The position numbers and the translations under genes are program-made. A stretch of DNA of 64,000 nt from Flavihumibacter soli. GTDB lineage: Bacteria > Bacteroidota > Bacteroidia > Sphingobacteriales > Sphingobacteriaceae. The notes under the pieces are model-generated. The model did no database searches and was not told the origin of the DNA. It saw nothing but the letters and a program-made list of their open reading frames with translations. The DNA lies in contig NZ_JAAFZB010000088.1 of assembly GCF_010692725.1 (NCBI RefSeq), positions 62,001 to 126,000 on the forward strand. The letters run 5' to 3'. Positions 43,771 to 53,309 of the stretch are shown in pieces. Within the stretch, counting starts at the first letter, position 1. Each line of letters begins with the position of its first letter.

Positions 43771-44922
43771 TCAATCTGAATATACAGATCGAACCCTTTC
43801 CCTTAAATTATAGCCTGAAGCCATAACCTCGCCATAAGCACCCGCAGTACGTATAGCCATTAAGTCGCCGCGACTGGTCGCGGGCAGTTCAACTTCTTTT
43901 CCAAAGCAGTCTGTGCTCTCGCATATCGGGCCTACAACATCATACTTAACAAGGCCATCAGTATTCGAGGACAGGTTATCAATTTTATGGTAAGCCTGGT
44001 ATAAAGCAGGCCGCATAAGCTCAGTCATTCCCGCATCCAGAATGATAAAATTTTTCTTTAAACCATTCTTAACATATAATACCCTGCTTATCAGGCTACC
44101 GGAAGCAGCAACTAGAGCTCTGCCTAATTCAAAATGAACTTCCTGGCCTGGCTTACGCTCAAGAAATCTGTCAAATATTTCGAAGTATTTTTTGAAATCC
44201 ACAACAGCGCTGCTATCCGGATTATGATAATCTACTCCCAAACCGCCGCCAACATTTAATACCTTTAACACAAAGCCACGTTCAGAAAACCATTCATGTA
44301 TCTCATTGACCTTCACACACAGACTTTTGAAAACATCAAGGTTAGTTATCTGTGAGCCCACATGAAAATGAATACCAGTAAGTTCAATATTATCTGAAGC
44401 TTTCAGAGCATCAACACACGCAGGCAGTTCCCACTGATTGATTCCGAATTTGTTTTCTTCCAGGCCTGTTGTAATATAGTGATGAGTGTGTGCATCAACA
44501 TTAGGATTAATACGAAGGGCAACCCGGGCCTTTTTGTTTTTCGCGGCCGCCAGCAAATTGATTACTTCAATCTCCTGGATGGACTCTACATTGAAGCAAA
44601 AAATATCCAGGTCAAGCGCTTCATTAATTTCTTTGTCTGACTTCCCAACACCTGCAAACACCACCTTCTCAGCAGGGAAACCAGTCTCTACAGCTTTTTT
44701 AACTTCATTGCCGCTTACGCAGTCGGCACCAAAGCCCTTGGCATTAATCGCCTGTAAAACTCTGTCATTAAAATTTGCCTTTAATGCATAGTGTACATGA
44801 AAGTCAAATGCATCTGCCGCCTCGCGGCAGGCTGAAAGTGCCTGATCGAGCAGGCGGAGATCGTAATAATAAAATGGCGTTTCTAATTTGTCAAAACGCC
44901 TTAAAGTATTTGATTCGAACAT
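43771..44922 (-). CDS. lysA: Diaminopimelate decarboxylase
   Basis: A 383-aa fold-type III PLP enzyme. The PLP lysine is Lys48 in HVHYALKAN; the phosphate-binding GGGLGVDYH (near residue 232) and the second-subunit active-site Cys in GPICESTDCFG (near residue 325) are also present. It decarboxylates meso-diaminopimelate to L-lysine as a cytoplasmic dimer. Length is slightly shorter than E. coli LysA but complete. It follows the aspartate kinase by 7 bp on the same strand, joining the first and last steps of lysine synthesis in one operon. Confidence 0.94.
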   Translation of the reverse strand: MFESNTLRRFDKLETPFYYYDLRLLDQALSACREAADAFDFHVHYALKANFNDRVLQAINAKGFGADCVSGNEVKKAVETGFPAEKVVFAGVGKSDKEINEALDLDIFCFNVESIQEIEVINLLAAAKNKKARVALRINPNVDAHTHHYITTGLEENKFGINQWELPACVDALKASDNIELTGIHFHVGSQITNLDVFKSLCVKVNEIHEWFSERGFVLKVLNVGGGLGVDYHNPDSSAVVDFKKYFEIFDRFLERKPGQEVHFELGRALVAASGSLISRVLYVKNGLKKNFIILDAGMTELMRPALYQAYHKIDNLSSNTDGLVKYDVVGPICESTDCFGKEVELPATSRGDLMAIRTAGAYGEVMASGYNLRERVRSVYSD

Positions 44923-44929
44923 TGAAAAT

Positions 44930-46240
44930 TTAGAATAAGCGACTATGCAGTGACCTTAGAGCCTCTACCTTATCAGTCGTATTAAGTAATAATGAAATGT
45001 TATAACTACTTCCGCCATAGGATATCATTCGTATTGGCAGGTGCTTAAGTGATTCGAAAACCCTGGATGCGAAGCCGTGGCGGTCAGCACCGAAATCCCC
45101 CACTACGCAAATAATCGTTTGTTCAGGGTCGACCTCTACCGATCCGAAGCTTTTCAGTTCCTCCAGGATATCGGATAGGTATCGCGTTTCATCGATAGTG
45201 ACGGATACAGCAACCTCCGATGTTGTTATCATATCGATAGGCGTTTTATAACGTTCGAAAATTTCGAAAACACGACGTAAAAATCCGTATGCCAGTAGCA
45301 TCCTGCTGGATTGGATCTTGATTGCGGTGATACCGTCTTTTGCAGCTATCGATTTGATCTTTCCTGATTCGCTTTCGTGACTGATCAGTGTTCCCTGAGC
45401 TTTGGGATCCATCGTATTCAGCAAACGCACCGGAATTTTATATTTTTGGGCTGGAAAAACACTCTGGGGATGTAAGATCTTTGCCCCGAAATAAGCCAGC
45501 TCTGCCGCTTCATCGAAAGATAACCTGGCAATCGGTTTAGTCCCCTTGACAATCCTTGGATCATTATTATGCATCCCATCAATATCGGTCCATATCTGCA
45601 CCTCCTCCGCGTTGATGGCTGCTCCTATCAGTGAAGCGGTATAATCGCTTCCGCCACGACGGAGGTTATCAATCTCGCCGAATGAATTGCGGCAAATAAA
45701 ACCTTGCGTTATAAAAAGCGTTTCCTGCGGGTGCTGGTCTAGTAGGGGTTCCAAATGACTACCTATATACTCTACCACCGGCTCATTATCTTCATCTATC
45801 TTCATGAAGTCCAGGGCTGGTAATAATTTCGAACTAACGCCAATCTCGCTCAGATACAAATGATAGAGTGTAGTTGAGATCAGTTCACCCTGGGCGAGAA
45901 TGATCTTCTCTTCAATGGGAGTAAATAGCTCATTCGCAAAAGCGGAAATCAGGCCAAAGTGATAGTCTATAAGATCCTGCCCGCTCTCCAATCCTGCCGA
46001 AGTCGAAAACAATTCCCTGATAAACTTATTATATGACGTTTGAAGGGCAATTATAAGATCCGCTGCTTTTTGTTTATCATTTTGCAGGTAAGCATTCGAA
46101 ATTTCAACCAGGCTATTTGTTGTTCCGGATACAGCCGACAATACAACAATCTGTCTTTGAGAGGGATCAATAATATCCAGTAGTTTTTTGATTCTGTCAG
46201 GGCTTCCTACCGATGTGCCCCCGAATTTTAATATGAGCAT
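44930..46240 (-). CDS. lysC: Aspartate kinase
   Basis: A 436-aa protein. The N-terminal amino-acid kinase domain has the catalytic KFGGTSVGSPDRI and IWTDIDGMHNNDPRIV (near residue 215). Two C-terminal ACT domains (about residues 290-436) bind the feedback inhibitor. It phosphorylates L-aspartate, the first step for lysine, threonine and methionine. There is no homoserine dehydrogenase fusion, so it is a monofunctional kinase. Its coupling to lysA suggests a lysine-directed isoform, probably lysine-inhibited, but the effector cannot be proven from sequence. Confidence 0.94.
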   Translation of the reverse strand: MLILKFGGTSVGSPDRIKKLLDIIDPSQRQIVVLSAVSGTTNSLVEISNAYLQNDKQKAADLIIALQTSYNKFIRELFSTSAGLESGQDLIDYHFGLISAFANELFTPIEEKIILAQGELISTTLYHLYLSEIGVSSKLLPALDFMKIDEDNEPVVEYIGSHLEPLLDQHPQETLFITQGFICRNSFGEIDNLRRGGSDYTASLIGAAINAEEVQIWTDIDGMHNNDPRIVKGTKPIARLSFDEAAELAYFGAKILHPQSVFPAQKYKIPVRLLNTMDPKAQGTLISHESESGKIKSIAAKDGITAIKIQSSRMLLAYGFLRRVFEIFERYKTPIDMITTSEVAVSVTIDETRYLSDILEELKSFGSVEVDPEQTIICVVGDFGADRHGFASRVFESLKHLPIRMISYGGSSYNISLLLNTTDKVEALRSLHSRLF

Positions 46241-46470
46241 TTTATTTTGTTAATTATATTTAGCAGCTAATGATTTCTATACTTTTACACCTAATAAGCC
46301 GAAGAAAATCCTCGTGGTATTGTTTGTTGAAGCCGCTAAATTTAGATAAAAACAGCAGTTTTTTTAGCAAACAAAATTTAATTTGGTAAATTCTTCTCAT
46401 AATATTGATAGATTTAAAGCAGAGTAGCAGACTCTCTGAAAAACAATTAACCTCATTTCAATTAAAACTT

Positions 46471-48207
46471 ATGAATGAATTGGAACCTTCAGTTTTAGAA
46501 AAAGTAAACGGCTGGCTCAACGGCAATTATGATGACCTAACCAAAGGCTTGATTCGCCAGGCGCTGAATGAACGGGCATATACGGAATTGACAGATTCGT
46601 TTTACAGGGATCTGGAATTTGGCACTGGCGGCCTAAGGGGAATTATGGGACCCGGATCTAACAGAATTAACAAATACACCATAGGAAGTGCCACCCAGGG
46701 GCTAAGCAATTATCTGAAAAACAAATATCCCGGCGAGAAGATCAAAGTGGCCGTCGCTCACGACAGCCGCAATAACTCCGACCTGTTTGCAAGGATAACT
46801 GCTGAGGTCTTTGCTGCCAATGGAATACATGTTTATTTTTTCAAAGAATTAAGACCTACCCCACTCCTTTCCTTTGCTTTAAGACAATTAGGCTGCCGGA
46901 GTGGTGTCATGCTGACTGCTTCGCACAACCCAAAAGAGTATAATGGCTATAAAGCCTATGGAGCGGATGGAGGTCAGTTCACCTCGCCTGATGATAAACT
47001 GGTGATGGATGAGGTTTCCAAAATTACGAATATAGACCAGGTCAATTTTAAAGCAATCCCTGAAAACATCGAAATGATCGGTGAAGAAATGGATGAGCTG
47101 TACCTGGATAAGATCGCAGGCTTGTCTGTATCACCGGAAGCGATCGCGCGGCAAAGTGACCTGAAGATAGTCTACTCACCAATCCATGGAACGGGAATTA
47201 CACTGGTCCCTAAAGCTCTTGAAAAATTCGGATTCAAAAATGTCACTCTGGTCGAGGAGCAGGTTAAACCCGATGGAAATTTCCCGACAGTGGTATATCC
47301 CAATCCCGAAGAAAAAGAAGCTTTATCATTATCACTGGCTAAAGCCCGTGAAATTGATGCAGATCTGGTTTTAGCGACCGACCCTGACGCCGACCGTGTG
47401 GGCATCGCTATTAAAAATAATGAAGGTGAATTCATCTTATTAAACGGTAACCAGACCGGTAGCTTACTGATCAACTATATGCTGACCGCCTGGGAACAGA
47501 AGGGTAAGCTTACCGGGAATGAATATATCGTCTCTACTATTGTTACCACCAACCTGATCGACGACATAGCTAAGGCAAAGAATGTAAAGTGCTTCAATAC
47601 TCTTACAGGATTTAAATGGATTGGCGCAATTATGACGGAACTTGAAGGGAAACAAACCTTTATAGCAGGCGGCGAAGAAAGTTATGGATACCTGGTCGGC
47701 GACCTGGTACGAGATAAAGATGCCGTTGTAGCCAGCGCTTTCATCGCTGAGATGACAGCATTTTACAAAGATCAGGGAAGCAGCCTGTATGAGGCAATGC
47801 TTGAGATGTACAGGCAATACGGTTTTTATAAGGAGAAACTTGTTTCAATAACAAAAACCGGCAAAAGCGGTGCGGAAGAAATCAAGGCTATGATGGAGCG
47901 GTTCCGGAATGCACCACCAAAAACACTCGGCGGATCACCCGTGGTCTCATTGAAAGATTATGAACGGCGAATTGAAACAGATCCGGTGAGCGGGACAAGT
48001 AAAGAGCTTGATTATCCCAAATCGGATGTTTTGCAATTCATTACCGAAGATGGCAGCATCATATCGGCCCGTCCATCCGGCACTGAGCCTAAAATTAAAT
48101 TTTACTGCAGTGTAAAAGGCTCACTCGATGGAAAGGATGGCTTCCCGGAAGCAGACAAGCTGCTTGACGATAAGGTGAAGGCCATCATGGACGATCTTGC
48201 TGTTTAA
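46471..48207 (+). CDS. Phosphoglucomutase/phosphomannomutase family enzyme
   Basis: About 578 aa from the ATG at 46471 (MNELEPSV); a TTG-initiated frame from 46405 would add 22 residues and is less likely. All four domains of the alpha-D-phosphohexomutase family are present. They include the phosphoserine loop LTASHNPKEYNGYK (near residue 150), the metal-binding DPDADRVG (near residue 305), the sugar-specificity GGEESYGYL (near residue 395) and the phosphate-binding RPSGTEPKIKFY (near residue 535). It interconverts hexose 1- and 6-phosphates, feeding glycan precursor synthesis. The long size and GEESYG loop favour the phosphoglucomutase-type subgroup. Confidence 0.93.
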   Translation: MNELEPSVLEKVNGWLNGNYDDLTKGLIRQALNERAYTELTDSFYRDLEFGTGGLRGIMGPGSNRINKYTIGSATQGLSNYLKNKYPGEKIKVAVAHDSRNNSDLFARITAEVFAANGIHVYFFKELRPTPLLSFALRQLGCRSGVMLTASHNPKEYNGYKAYGADGGQFTSPDDKLVMDEVSKITNIDQVNFKAIPENIEMIGEEMDELYLDKIAGLSVSPEAIARQSDLKIVYSPIHGTGITLVPKALEKFGFKNVTLVEEQVKPDGNFPTVVYPNPEEKEALSLSLAKAREIDADLVLATDPDADRVGIAIKNNEGEFILLNGNQTGSLLINYMLTAWEQKGKLTGNEYIVSTIVTTNLIDDIAKAKNVKCFNTLTGFKWIGAIMTELEGKQTFIAGGEESYGYLVGDLVRDKDAVVASAFIAEMTAFYKDQGSSLYEAMLEMYRQYGFYKEKLVSITKTGKSGAEEIKAMMERFRNAPPKTLGGSPVVSLKDYERRIETDPVSGTSKELDYPKSDVLQFITEDGSIISARPSGTEPKIKFYCSVKGSLDGKDGFPEADKLLDDKVKAIMDDLAV

Positions 48208-48282
48208 TTTGATCTATCGAAGATTTGATGCTTAAAATGTGACCTAAGTCATCCAATTAAGTGTCAAATCTTCTCTCATTAA

Positions 48283-48318
48283 TGTTATACAAGCTTATCT
48301 TTGCATAACATTATGTTA
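48283..48318 (+). promoter_or_regulatory. Operator-like palindromes overlapping promoter and start of the copper-locus candidate
   Basis: TGTTATACAA (48283-48292) and TTGCATAACA (48301-48310) form a 10-bp inverted repeat with one mismatch around 8 nt. TAACAT-T-ATGTTA (48306-48318) forms a second palindrome. The Bacteroidetes -7 box TATCTTTG (48296-48303) lies inside the first and the ATG (48313) inside the second. A repressor bound here would block both promoter and start. The half-sites resemble Fur-family sites (Zur: TGTTATA-TATAACA), but the wider spacing differs. Confidence 0.55.
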
Positions 48319-48681
48319 CAGAAGCCGCTTAGTTTCTTATTAATACTGCTAACCCTCTCCAGCGGGTTTACGAAGCTATTTTTCTATGCAGGCTACGAGT
48401 TGAACAAAAACTATATTGCTACTGTCCTTTGCGAGAACAAAGACAAACCAAAGCTGGAGTGTCACGGTAAATGCTATCTCAAAAAGAAAATAGATCAGGC
48501 AAAAAAACAGGATCAGCAAAAACCACAAACGGAATCCAAAAGATTTTTTTCTGATCATTATTTATTAAGCCAGTATCGGTTCAAATCATTTATCAGGCAA
48601 ATAGACACATACCTGCCTGCACCTCCCCAACCTTATTGTTATCAAAACGATAACGCGATCTTTCATCCTCCACAGGTCTGA
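48313..48681 (+). CDS. Small envelope protein with CEN...CxGKC motif
   Basis: 122 aa from the ATG at 48313; a TTG four codons upstream lies inside the promoter and is unlikely. One hydrophobic N-terminal segment (about residues 4-24) is a signal or anchor sequence. A motif with three cysteines follows, LCENKDKPKLECHGKCYLKKK, then a charged region and a Pro/Tyr/Gln-rich tail. Proteins with this LCEN...GKCYL pattern are, to my recollection, common next to TonB receptors in Bacteroidetes; their function is unknown. The Cys/His cluster suggests metal binding. The start lies about 9 bp from the -7 box, so the mRNA is nearly leaderless. Confidence 0.8.
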   Translation: MLQKPLSFLLILLTLSSGFTKLFFYAGYELNKNYIATVLCENKDKPKLECHGKCYLKKKIDQAKKQDQQKPQTESKRFFSDHYLLSQYRFKSFIRQIDTYLPAPPQPYCYQNDNAIFHPPQV

Positions 48682-48837
48682 CCTGACTTTCTTTTGTCAT
48701 CCTGTTTGTGCCTGTTTATAACCAGACGAACCAGGGCTGTCGAAATAAATCCTGCTATTATAATCATGTTTTAAGAAGTGGCCCGCATTGGGTATTTCCC
48801 TTCTTAAATGCTTCGTATACAACAATCTCAACATGCA

Positions 48838-51216
48838 ATGAGATCAATACTCTTTACATTAACATTTACGCTCTGTATCCTGTCGGTCAGCGCCAGGGCC
48901 CAAAGCCTCACAATAAAAGGGAAGGTATTTGATACCGGATCCAAAGAACCCTTAAACGGTGTTACTATCAGCGAAAGCGGATCGCTAAATAAAGCCGCTA
49001 CGGATAAGAGCGGGGGGTTTATATTAAACGTAAGTTCCCGAACGCCGGACTTGCTAATCTCATTTATAGGGTATGAAACCAGGACTGTAACAGCTTCTGT
49101 TGAACATCCCCTGAGTATCGCCCTCGTTCCAAAAACGGAAGGCCTGGGAACCGTTGTAATCACCGCAAACCGGGAGGCAGGCCTGCGAACCGAGGCTCCG
49201 GTTGCAATCAGCAAAATAAATCCTGAGGAAATAAATAATACGAAAGCCAGCCTTTTGGTTGAGCTGGTAAATAAAGTCCCCGGCGTTGTAATGCTGAATT
49301 ATAACAACGAGCAGCACGGTATGGGAATTCGTCAGCCTTTCGGGACTTCGCCATACTTTCTGTACCTGGAGGATGGGATCCCACTCAGGCCATTAGGCGT
49401 ATTTAACCATAATGCGCTGATAGAAACCAATATTTTCGCACTTAGCAATATTGAAGTTATCAAGGGCCCGGCCTCTTCATTATATGGAGCCGAAGCTGTT
49501 GGCGGAACCATCAACTTCATTACCCAAAAGCCTACAGTGGTCCCTACAGCAAAGGTTGGTTTGCAGGCAGATAATTATGGCTACAAAAGAGTTCAATGGG
49601 GGGCCGGCGGCTATCTCAGCAAAAAGCTTGGCATTTATGCAGGCGGCTTTGTAGCCGGCCAGACCGACAGCTGGCAAACCCGGAGTGATTATAATAAGTT
49701 CTCCCTAAATCTAAGGGGCGATTATCATTTATCCGGTAAGTCAGATCTTACCGGAACTCTTGCCTTACATAACTACTATTCCCAAACCGGTGGCAGTGTT
49801 GATAGCCTGGCCTACTATAGCCGAAAATATGTAAGCAATAATAACTTTACATACAGAAGCGTAGATGCGCTGCGTGCAAGTGTCAAACTTACCCGAAACT
49901 GGAATTCCGGGTCACGAACGGAGCTAACAGCTTATTACCGTAGCAACTCAATAGGGCAGAATCCCTCCTATTCAATCCGGTGGACGCCGGGAGCTGCCTC
50001 AGCCTCAGGTGAGATTAATGAAAATAGCTTTAAGAGTCTTGGTCTCGTCGCGCAGCATAGTAGGAGATTCGATTGGCTGAATTCAAACTTGCTGATTGGA
50101 ACATCTGTTGACCGATCCCCAAACAGCAATTATGCCTATAAGACCGAACTTTCGGCTGAATTAAGACCGGATAAAAAATCGGTTGAAAAGTACACGATGA
50201 TCCGCGAACTGCCCGATGAACTTCTCACAAATTACCAGGCCGTCATTTTCAACTCAGCAGTATTTGGCCAGTTCGACTTTCATCCTGCTCCTTTTTTGAA
50301 AGCTTCACTCGGCGGGCGATATGATCGTATGGCCTTCAATTACAATAACTTCCTCGACCAAACCTCCGGCAGCAAGGCTTACGGACAGTTCACTCCGAAA
50401 GTCGGACTTACAGCCGATCTGGGGCATGATATGGGAATATATTTCAACCTTAGTAAAGGGTTTTCTCCCCCTGGCCTCTCGGCGATCTTCCGGAAAAATA
50501 CCGCCGCCACCTCTGCTGACGATCTTTTTTATTACGGACTTAAACCGGCAATCTTTTCAAATATTGAGCTCGGAGGCTGGGCCGCTCTTTTGCAAAATAA
50601 AATATATGTCGACTGGGCAATCTATAAGATGAACGGGCGAAATGAACTGCTGAATATTCGACAGCCTGACGGTTCTACCGATTACCAGAGTGCGGGAAAA
50701 ACTGTGCACAAAGGCATAGAATACTCCATTTCCTACAAACCCAACAGTACATGGTCGATACGTTTTGGCGGGACCAACGCTATTCATCGCTTTACGGAAT
50801 TTACTTTAAGTAATCGTGAAGCCGATAATGTGAAAAATGTAAATGGCTATGATATGCCACAGGCGCCTAAATGGGTTGGCAACACAGAGATAACCTACAA
50901 ACCGGCATATGTGAAAGGTTTGCGTCTTGGGCTTGAATGGCAGGCCATCAGTTCCTGGTATCAGAATCAAATCAATTCAGTGAAATACAATGACAAAGGC
51001 GCCTTAGGGTTTCAGGGAATCAGCGTTCTTAACTTCCGTACCGGGTACCAGTTCAGGTCACTTGAACTATTTGTCAATGTATTGAATTTTAGCAATGAAC
51101 TATATGCCTCGGCGGCCACCCGCGGCAATAATATAAGCGACCGAAGTACCTATACCCCATCGGCACCGCGCACCTTCATAACCGGTATCCAATATAATTT
51201 TAACGGTAAAAAATAA
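48838..51216 (+). CDS. TonB-dependent outer-membrane receptor
   Basis: 792 aa from the ATG at 48838 (MRSILFTLTF), which begins a signal peptide ending at ARAQ. A carboxypeptidase-like regulatory domain (residues 24-105: LTIKGKVFDTGSKEPLNGVTI) comes first, then a plug domain (about 115-240: VEVIKGPASSLYGAEAVGGTINFIT), then a 22-strand barrel ending in FITGIQYNF. This is a TonB-driven active importer for a metal chelate or other scarce nutrient. No SusD partner is present, so a polysaccharide role is less likely. The next gene starts 5 bp downstream, so the two share an operon; the presence of SCO and cytochrome genes favours a metal ligand. Confidence 0.92.
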   Translation: MRSILFTLTFTLCILSVSARAQSLTIKGKVFDTGSKEPLNGVTISESGSLNKAATDKSGGFILNVSSRTPDLLISFIGYETRTVTASVEHPLSIALVPKTEGLGTVVITANREAGLRTEAPVAISKINPEEINNTKASLLVELVNKVPGVVMLNYNNEQHGMGIRQPFGTSPYFLYLEDGIPLRPLGVFNHNALIETNIFALSNIEVIKGPASSLYGAEAVGGTINFITQKPTVVPTAKVGLQADNYGYKRVQWGAGGYLSKKLGIYAGGFVAGQTDSWQTRSDYNKFSLNLRGDYHLSGKSDLTGTLALHNYYSQTGGSVDSLAYYSRKYVSNNNFTYRSVDALRASVKLTRNWNSGSRTELTAYYRSNSIGQNPSYSIRWTPGAASASGEINENSFKSLGLVAQHSRRFDWLNSNLLIGTSVDRSPNSNYAYKTELSAELRPDKKSVEKYTMIRELPDELLTNYQAVIFNSAVFGQFDFHPAPFLKASLGGRYDRMAFNYNNFLDQTSGSKAYGQFTPKVGLTADLGHDMGIYFNLSKGFSPPGLSAIFRKNTAATSADDLFYYGLKPAIFSNIELGGWAALLQNKIYVDWAIYKMNGRNELLNIRQPDGSTDYQSAGKTVHKGIEYSISYKPNSTWSIRFGGTNAIHRFTEFTLSNREADNVKNVNGYDMPQAPKWVGNTEITYKPAYVKGLRLGLEWQAISSWYQNQINSVKYNDKGALGFQGISVLNFRTGYQFRSLELFVNVLNFSNELYASAATRGNNISDRSTYTPSAPRTFITGIQYNFNGKK

Positions 51217-51221
51217 TCATC

Positions 51222-52520
51222 ATGAAGAAATCGATCTTATACATACAGTTCATATCCATTTTGCTTTTAGTCCTCTCCTGTAAACAAAATAAATCAACTT
51301 TAAACTCAATTAACACTATTCCTACTAAGGCCGCCGAAACCACAAGCCCTTACTTAACGCATGACCAAAGTGGGAATGCCGTACTCTGCTGGACAGAAAG
51401 AAGTGGGGTGGATTCGCTTTACCGCCTGAAATATGCCATTTATGATACGGCTACTCAGCAGTTTGGCAATGCGGTTACCGTAACGCCTTCCAAAGGAACA
51501 AAGGCTTCCCCGGAAAGTATGAACAAGGTAGCTTTTAAATCCGACGGAACGGTGATAGCAGTTTTCACCCGGAAGTTCGAAAACCAAAAGAACCCCTTCG
51601 CCGGAGCGATCTTCTATAGTACTTCAACAGATAAGGGCATCAACTGGTCGGAACCCCAATATCTTCATTCCGACACGTCGCATGCTTACGGACGAAGCTA
51701 TTTCGACCTTGCACGTATGAAGAGCGGTGAAATTGGCGCCGTCTGGCTGGATGGCAGATACGGTAAATCTGCTCCTGGTTCAGCACTGTTCTTTGCGAGC
51801 ACATCAAGGGGTGCAGGCTTCGATAATGAAAAATGTATTGACCAAAATACCTGTGAATGCTGCCGCACAGACCTGATGGTTGCCAATGACGGTAAGCTGC
51901 ATATCGCTTATCGCAGCATCATGTTCCCCGAAAAACTCCTTGGAAAACAGGTCCGTGATATAGCCTACATATCTTCTGAAGACAATGGTCGTACCTTTCA
52001 GAAAACGAAAACCATCAGCCAGGATAACTGGGCAATAGAAGGCTGTCCGCATACCGGGCCCTCTTTGGCAGATAACGGCGGGCAGGTTTATGCACTCTGG
52101 TTTACAGCAGGTAATTCTCCCGGAGTATATTTTAATTCATGTGAAGGTTCCACGCAGAATTTTACCCCCCGTAAACTTCAGAGTGCTGCGGCACAACATC
52201 CCCAGTTAACAAGCCTTAAAGATGGCAAACTAGCCATGGTCTGGGAGGAAGTTGCAATAACGAAAGCTGCGCCAGCCGAAAAAAGCAGTCATCAACACGG
52301 AATGGAAATTTCACATAGCAAAACGGGCTCACTGGCTAAAATTTCGTTGAAGGTCTTAAAGGAGGGACAGGAGCAAATTAAAATGAACCTGACAGACGGC
52401 AATCAGGCAGATAACCATGCGGTACTCACCGGTTTATCAAATGGTGTTTTGGTTGCATGGGTTACTGAAGATAAAAATACATCTGTTATCCGTTACACGT
52501 TTGTAAAAACGGATGAATAA
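51222..52520 (+). CDS. Sialidase-like BNR-repeat lipoprotein
   Basis: A 432-aa protein with a lipoprotein signal peptide (LLLVLSCKQ, Cys near residue 20) and a six-bladed beta-propeller-like body. At least two Asp-box motifs are visible: STDKGINWSE (near residue 130) and SSEDNGRTFQ (near residue 250). A Cys-rich segment, DQNTCECC (near residue 210), is unusual. Sialidase catalytic residues (the Arg triad) are not evident to me, so enzymatic sialidase activity should not be assumed; a binding or scaffold role is possible. It starts 5 bp after the TonB receptor and is anchored in the envelope next to it. Confidence 0.85.
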   Translation: MKKSILYIQFISILLLVLSCKQNKSTLNSINTIPTKAAETTSPYLTHDQSGNAVLCWTERSGVDSLYRLKYAIYDTATQQFGNAVTVTPSKGTKASPESMNKVAFKSDGTVIAVFTRKFENQKNPFAGAIFYSTSTDKGINWSEPQYLHSDTSHAYGRSYFDLARMKSGEIGAVWLDGRYGKSAPGSALFFASTSRGAGFDNEKCIDQNTCECCRTDLMVANDGKLHIAYRSIMFPEKLLGKQVRDIAYISSEDNGRTFQKTKTISQDNWAIEGCPHTGPSLADNGGQVYALWFTAGNSPGVYFNSCEGSTQNFTPRKLQSAAAQHPQLTSLKDGKLAMVWEEVAITKAAPAEKSSHQHGMEISHSKTGSLAKISLKVLKEGQEQIKMNLTDGNQADNHAVLTGLSNGVLVAWVTEDKNTSVIRYTFVKTDE

Positions 52521-52618
52521 AATTGGTTTATGAGGTTTATGGCGTTATAGGTTTATCGATGAAGGCTGTTATCCGGCGCCGGAACATCCCATTCCGGTCA
52601 GCGGCAAAGGATGTCTCC

Positions 52619-52650
52619 TTGAGGCATTCAGGATATAATTGATAAATTAG
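52619..52650 (+). promoter_or_regulatory. Promoter of the SCO/cytochrome pair
   Basis: TTG (52619-52621), 21-nt spacer, TAAATTAG (52643-52650), then ATG at 52656. The same spacing occurs before the histidine kinase and the orphan RNA. The leader would be nearly absent. Confidence 0.5.
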
Positions 52651-52655
52651 CGCCC

Positions 52656-53309
52656 ATGAGATTATTACTGTTTATTATTTGCTGTATTCTAACACTCCAG
52701 GCCTGTACTTCGGGAAGTCAGAATAAAAAATTGCCTATCCTGGGAGAACGTGAGGCTGTCGAAACGCAGGTGAAAGGCAAAACGGTGGTTGATACTATAT
52801 ATCAAACTGTTGCTCCCTTCAGCTACTTAAATCAGGATAGTGTACGGGTTAGCAACAGCGATTTTGACGGCAGGATCTACGTTGCCGACTTCTTCTTCAC
52901 GAGCTGCAATACCATATGCCCGCAAATGCACCGTAATATGCTGAAGGTCTACGAAAAATTTAAAGGCAATCCCCAGGTAAAGATCCTTTCCCATTCGATT
53001 GATGCAAAATATGATGTTCCTTCGCGTTTGAAGAAATATGCTGGTAAGCTGGGAATTGAAGGCAATCAATGGGAATTTGTACATGGTTCAAGCGATTCTA
53101 TCTATAACGTATCAGCCAAAAACTATTTGGTGGCTGCCTATGAGGACAAAACCGATCCGCAGGGCTTTGTACACCAGGGCTGGTTTATTCTTGTTGATAA
53201 GAATAAACACCTTCGGGGAGCCTATGATGGCACCAAGGCTGACCAGGTTGAACTGATGATAAATGATATGCAAATTCTTCTGGACGAGCAAGGCGGCGAT
53301 GCGAAATAG
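52656..53309 (+). CDS. SCO1/SenC family copper chaperone (lipoprotein)
   Basis: A 217-aa protein with a lipoprotein signal (TLQACTSGS, Cys near residue 17) and a thioredoxin-like fold. The copper-binding CxxxC motif is TSCNTICPQMH (near residue 88). The third ligand is His in DPQGFVHQGWFILVDK (near residue 175). SCO proteins deliver copper to the CuA site of cytochrome c oxidase or act as thiol reductases in the periplasm. It overlaps the next cytochrome c gene by 11 bp, so the two are co-translated. The context supports copper handling by the five-gene locus. Confidence 0.94.
   Translation: MRLLLFIICCILTLQACTSGSQNKKLPILGEREAVETQVKGKTVVDTIYQTVAPFSYLNQDSVRVSNSDFDGRIYVADFFFTSCNTICPQMHRNMLKVYEKFKGNPQVKILSHSIDAKYDVPSRLKKYAGKLGIEGNQWEFVHGSSDSIYNVSAKNYLVAAYEDKTDPQGFVHQGWFILVDKNKHLRGAYDGTKADQVELMINDMQILLDEQGGDAK

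Noticed and set aside
48838-51216. Polysaccharide utilisation (SusC) receptor
   Set aside because: No SusD partner or glycoside hydrolases adjacent; the context is SCO and cytochrome c.
51222-52520. Active sialidase
   Set aside because: Asp boxes are present, but I could not find the arginine triad, and the neighbourhood has no sialic acid genes.
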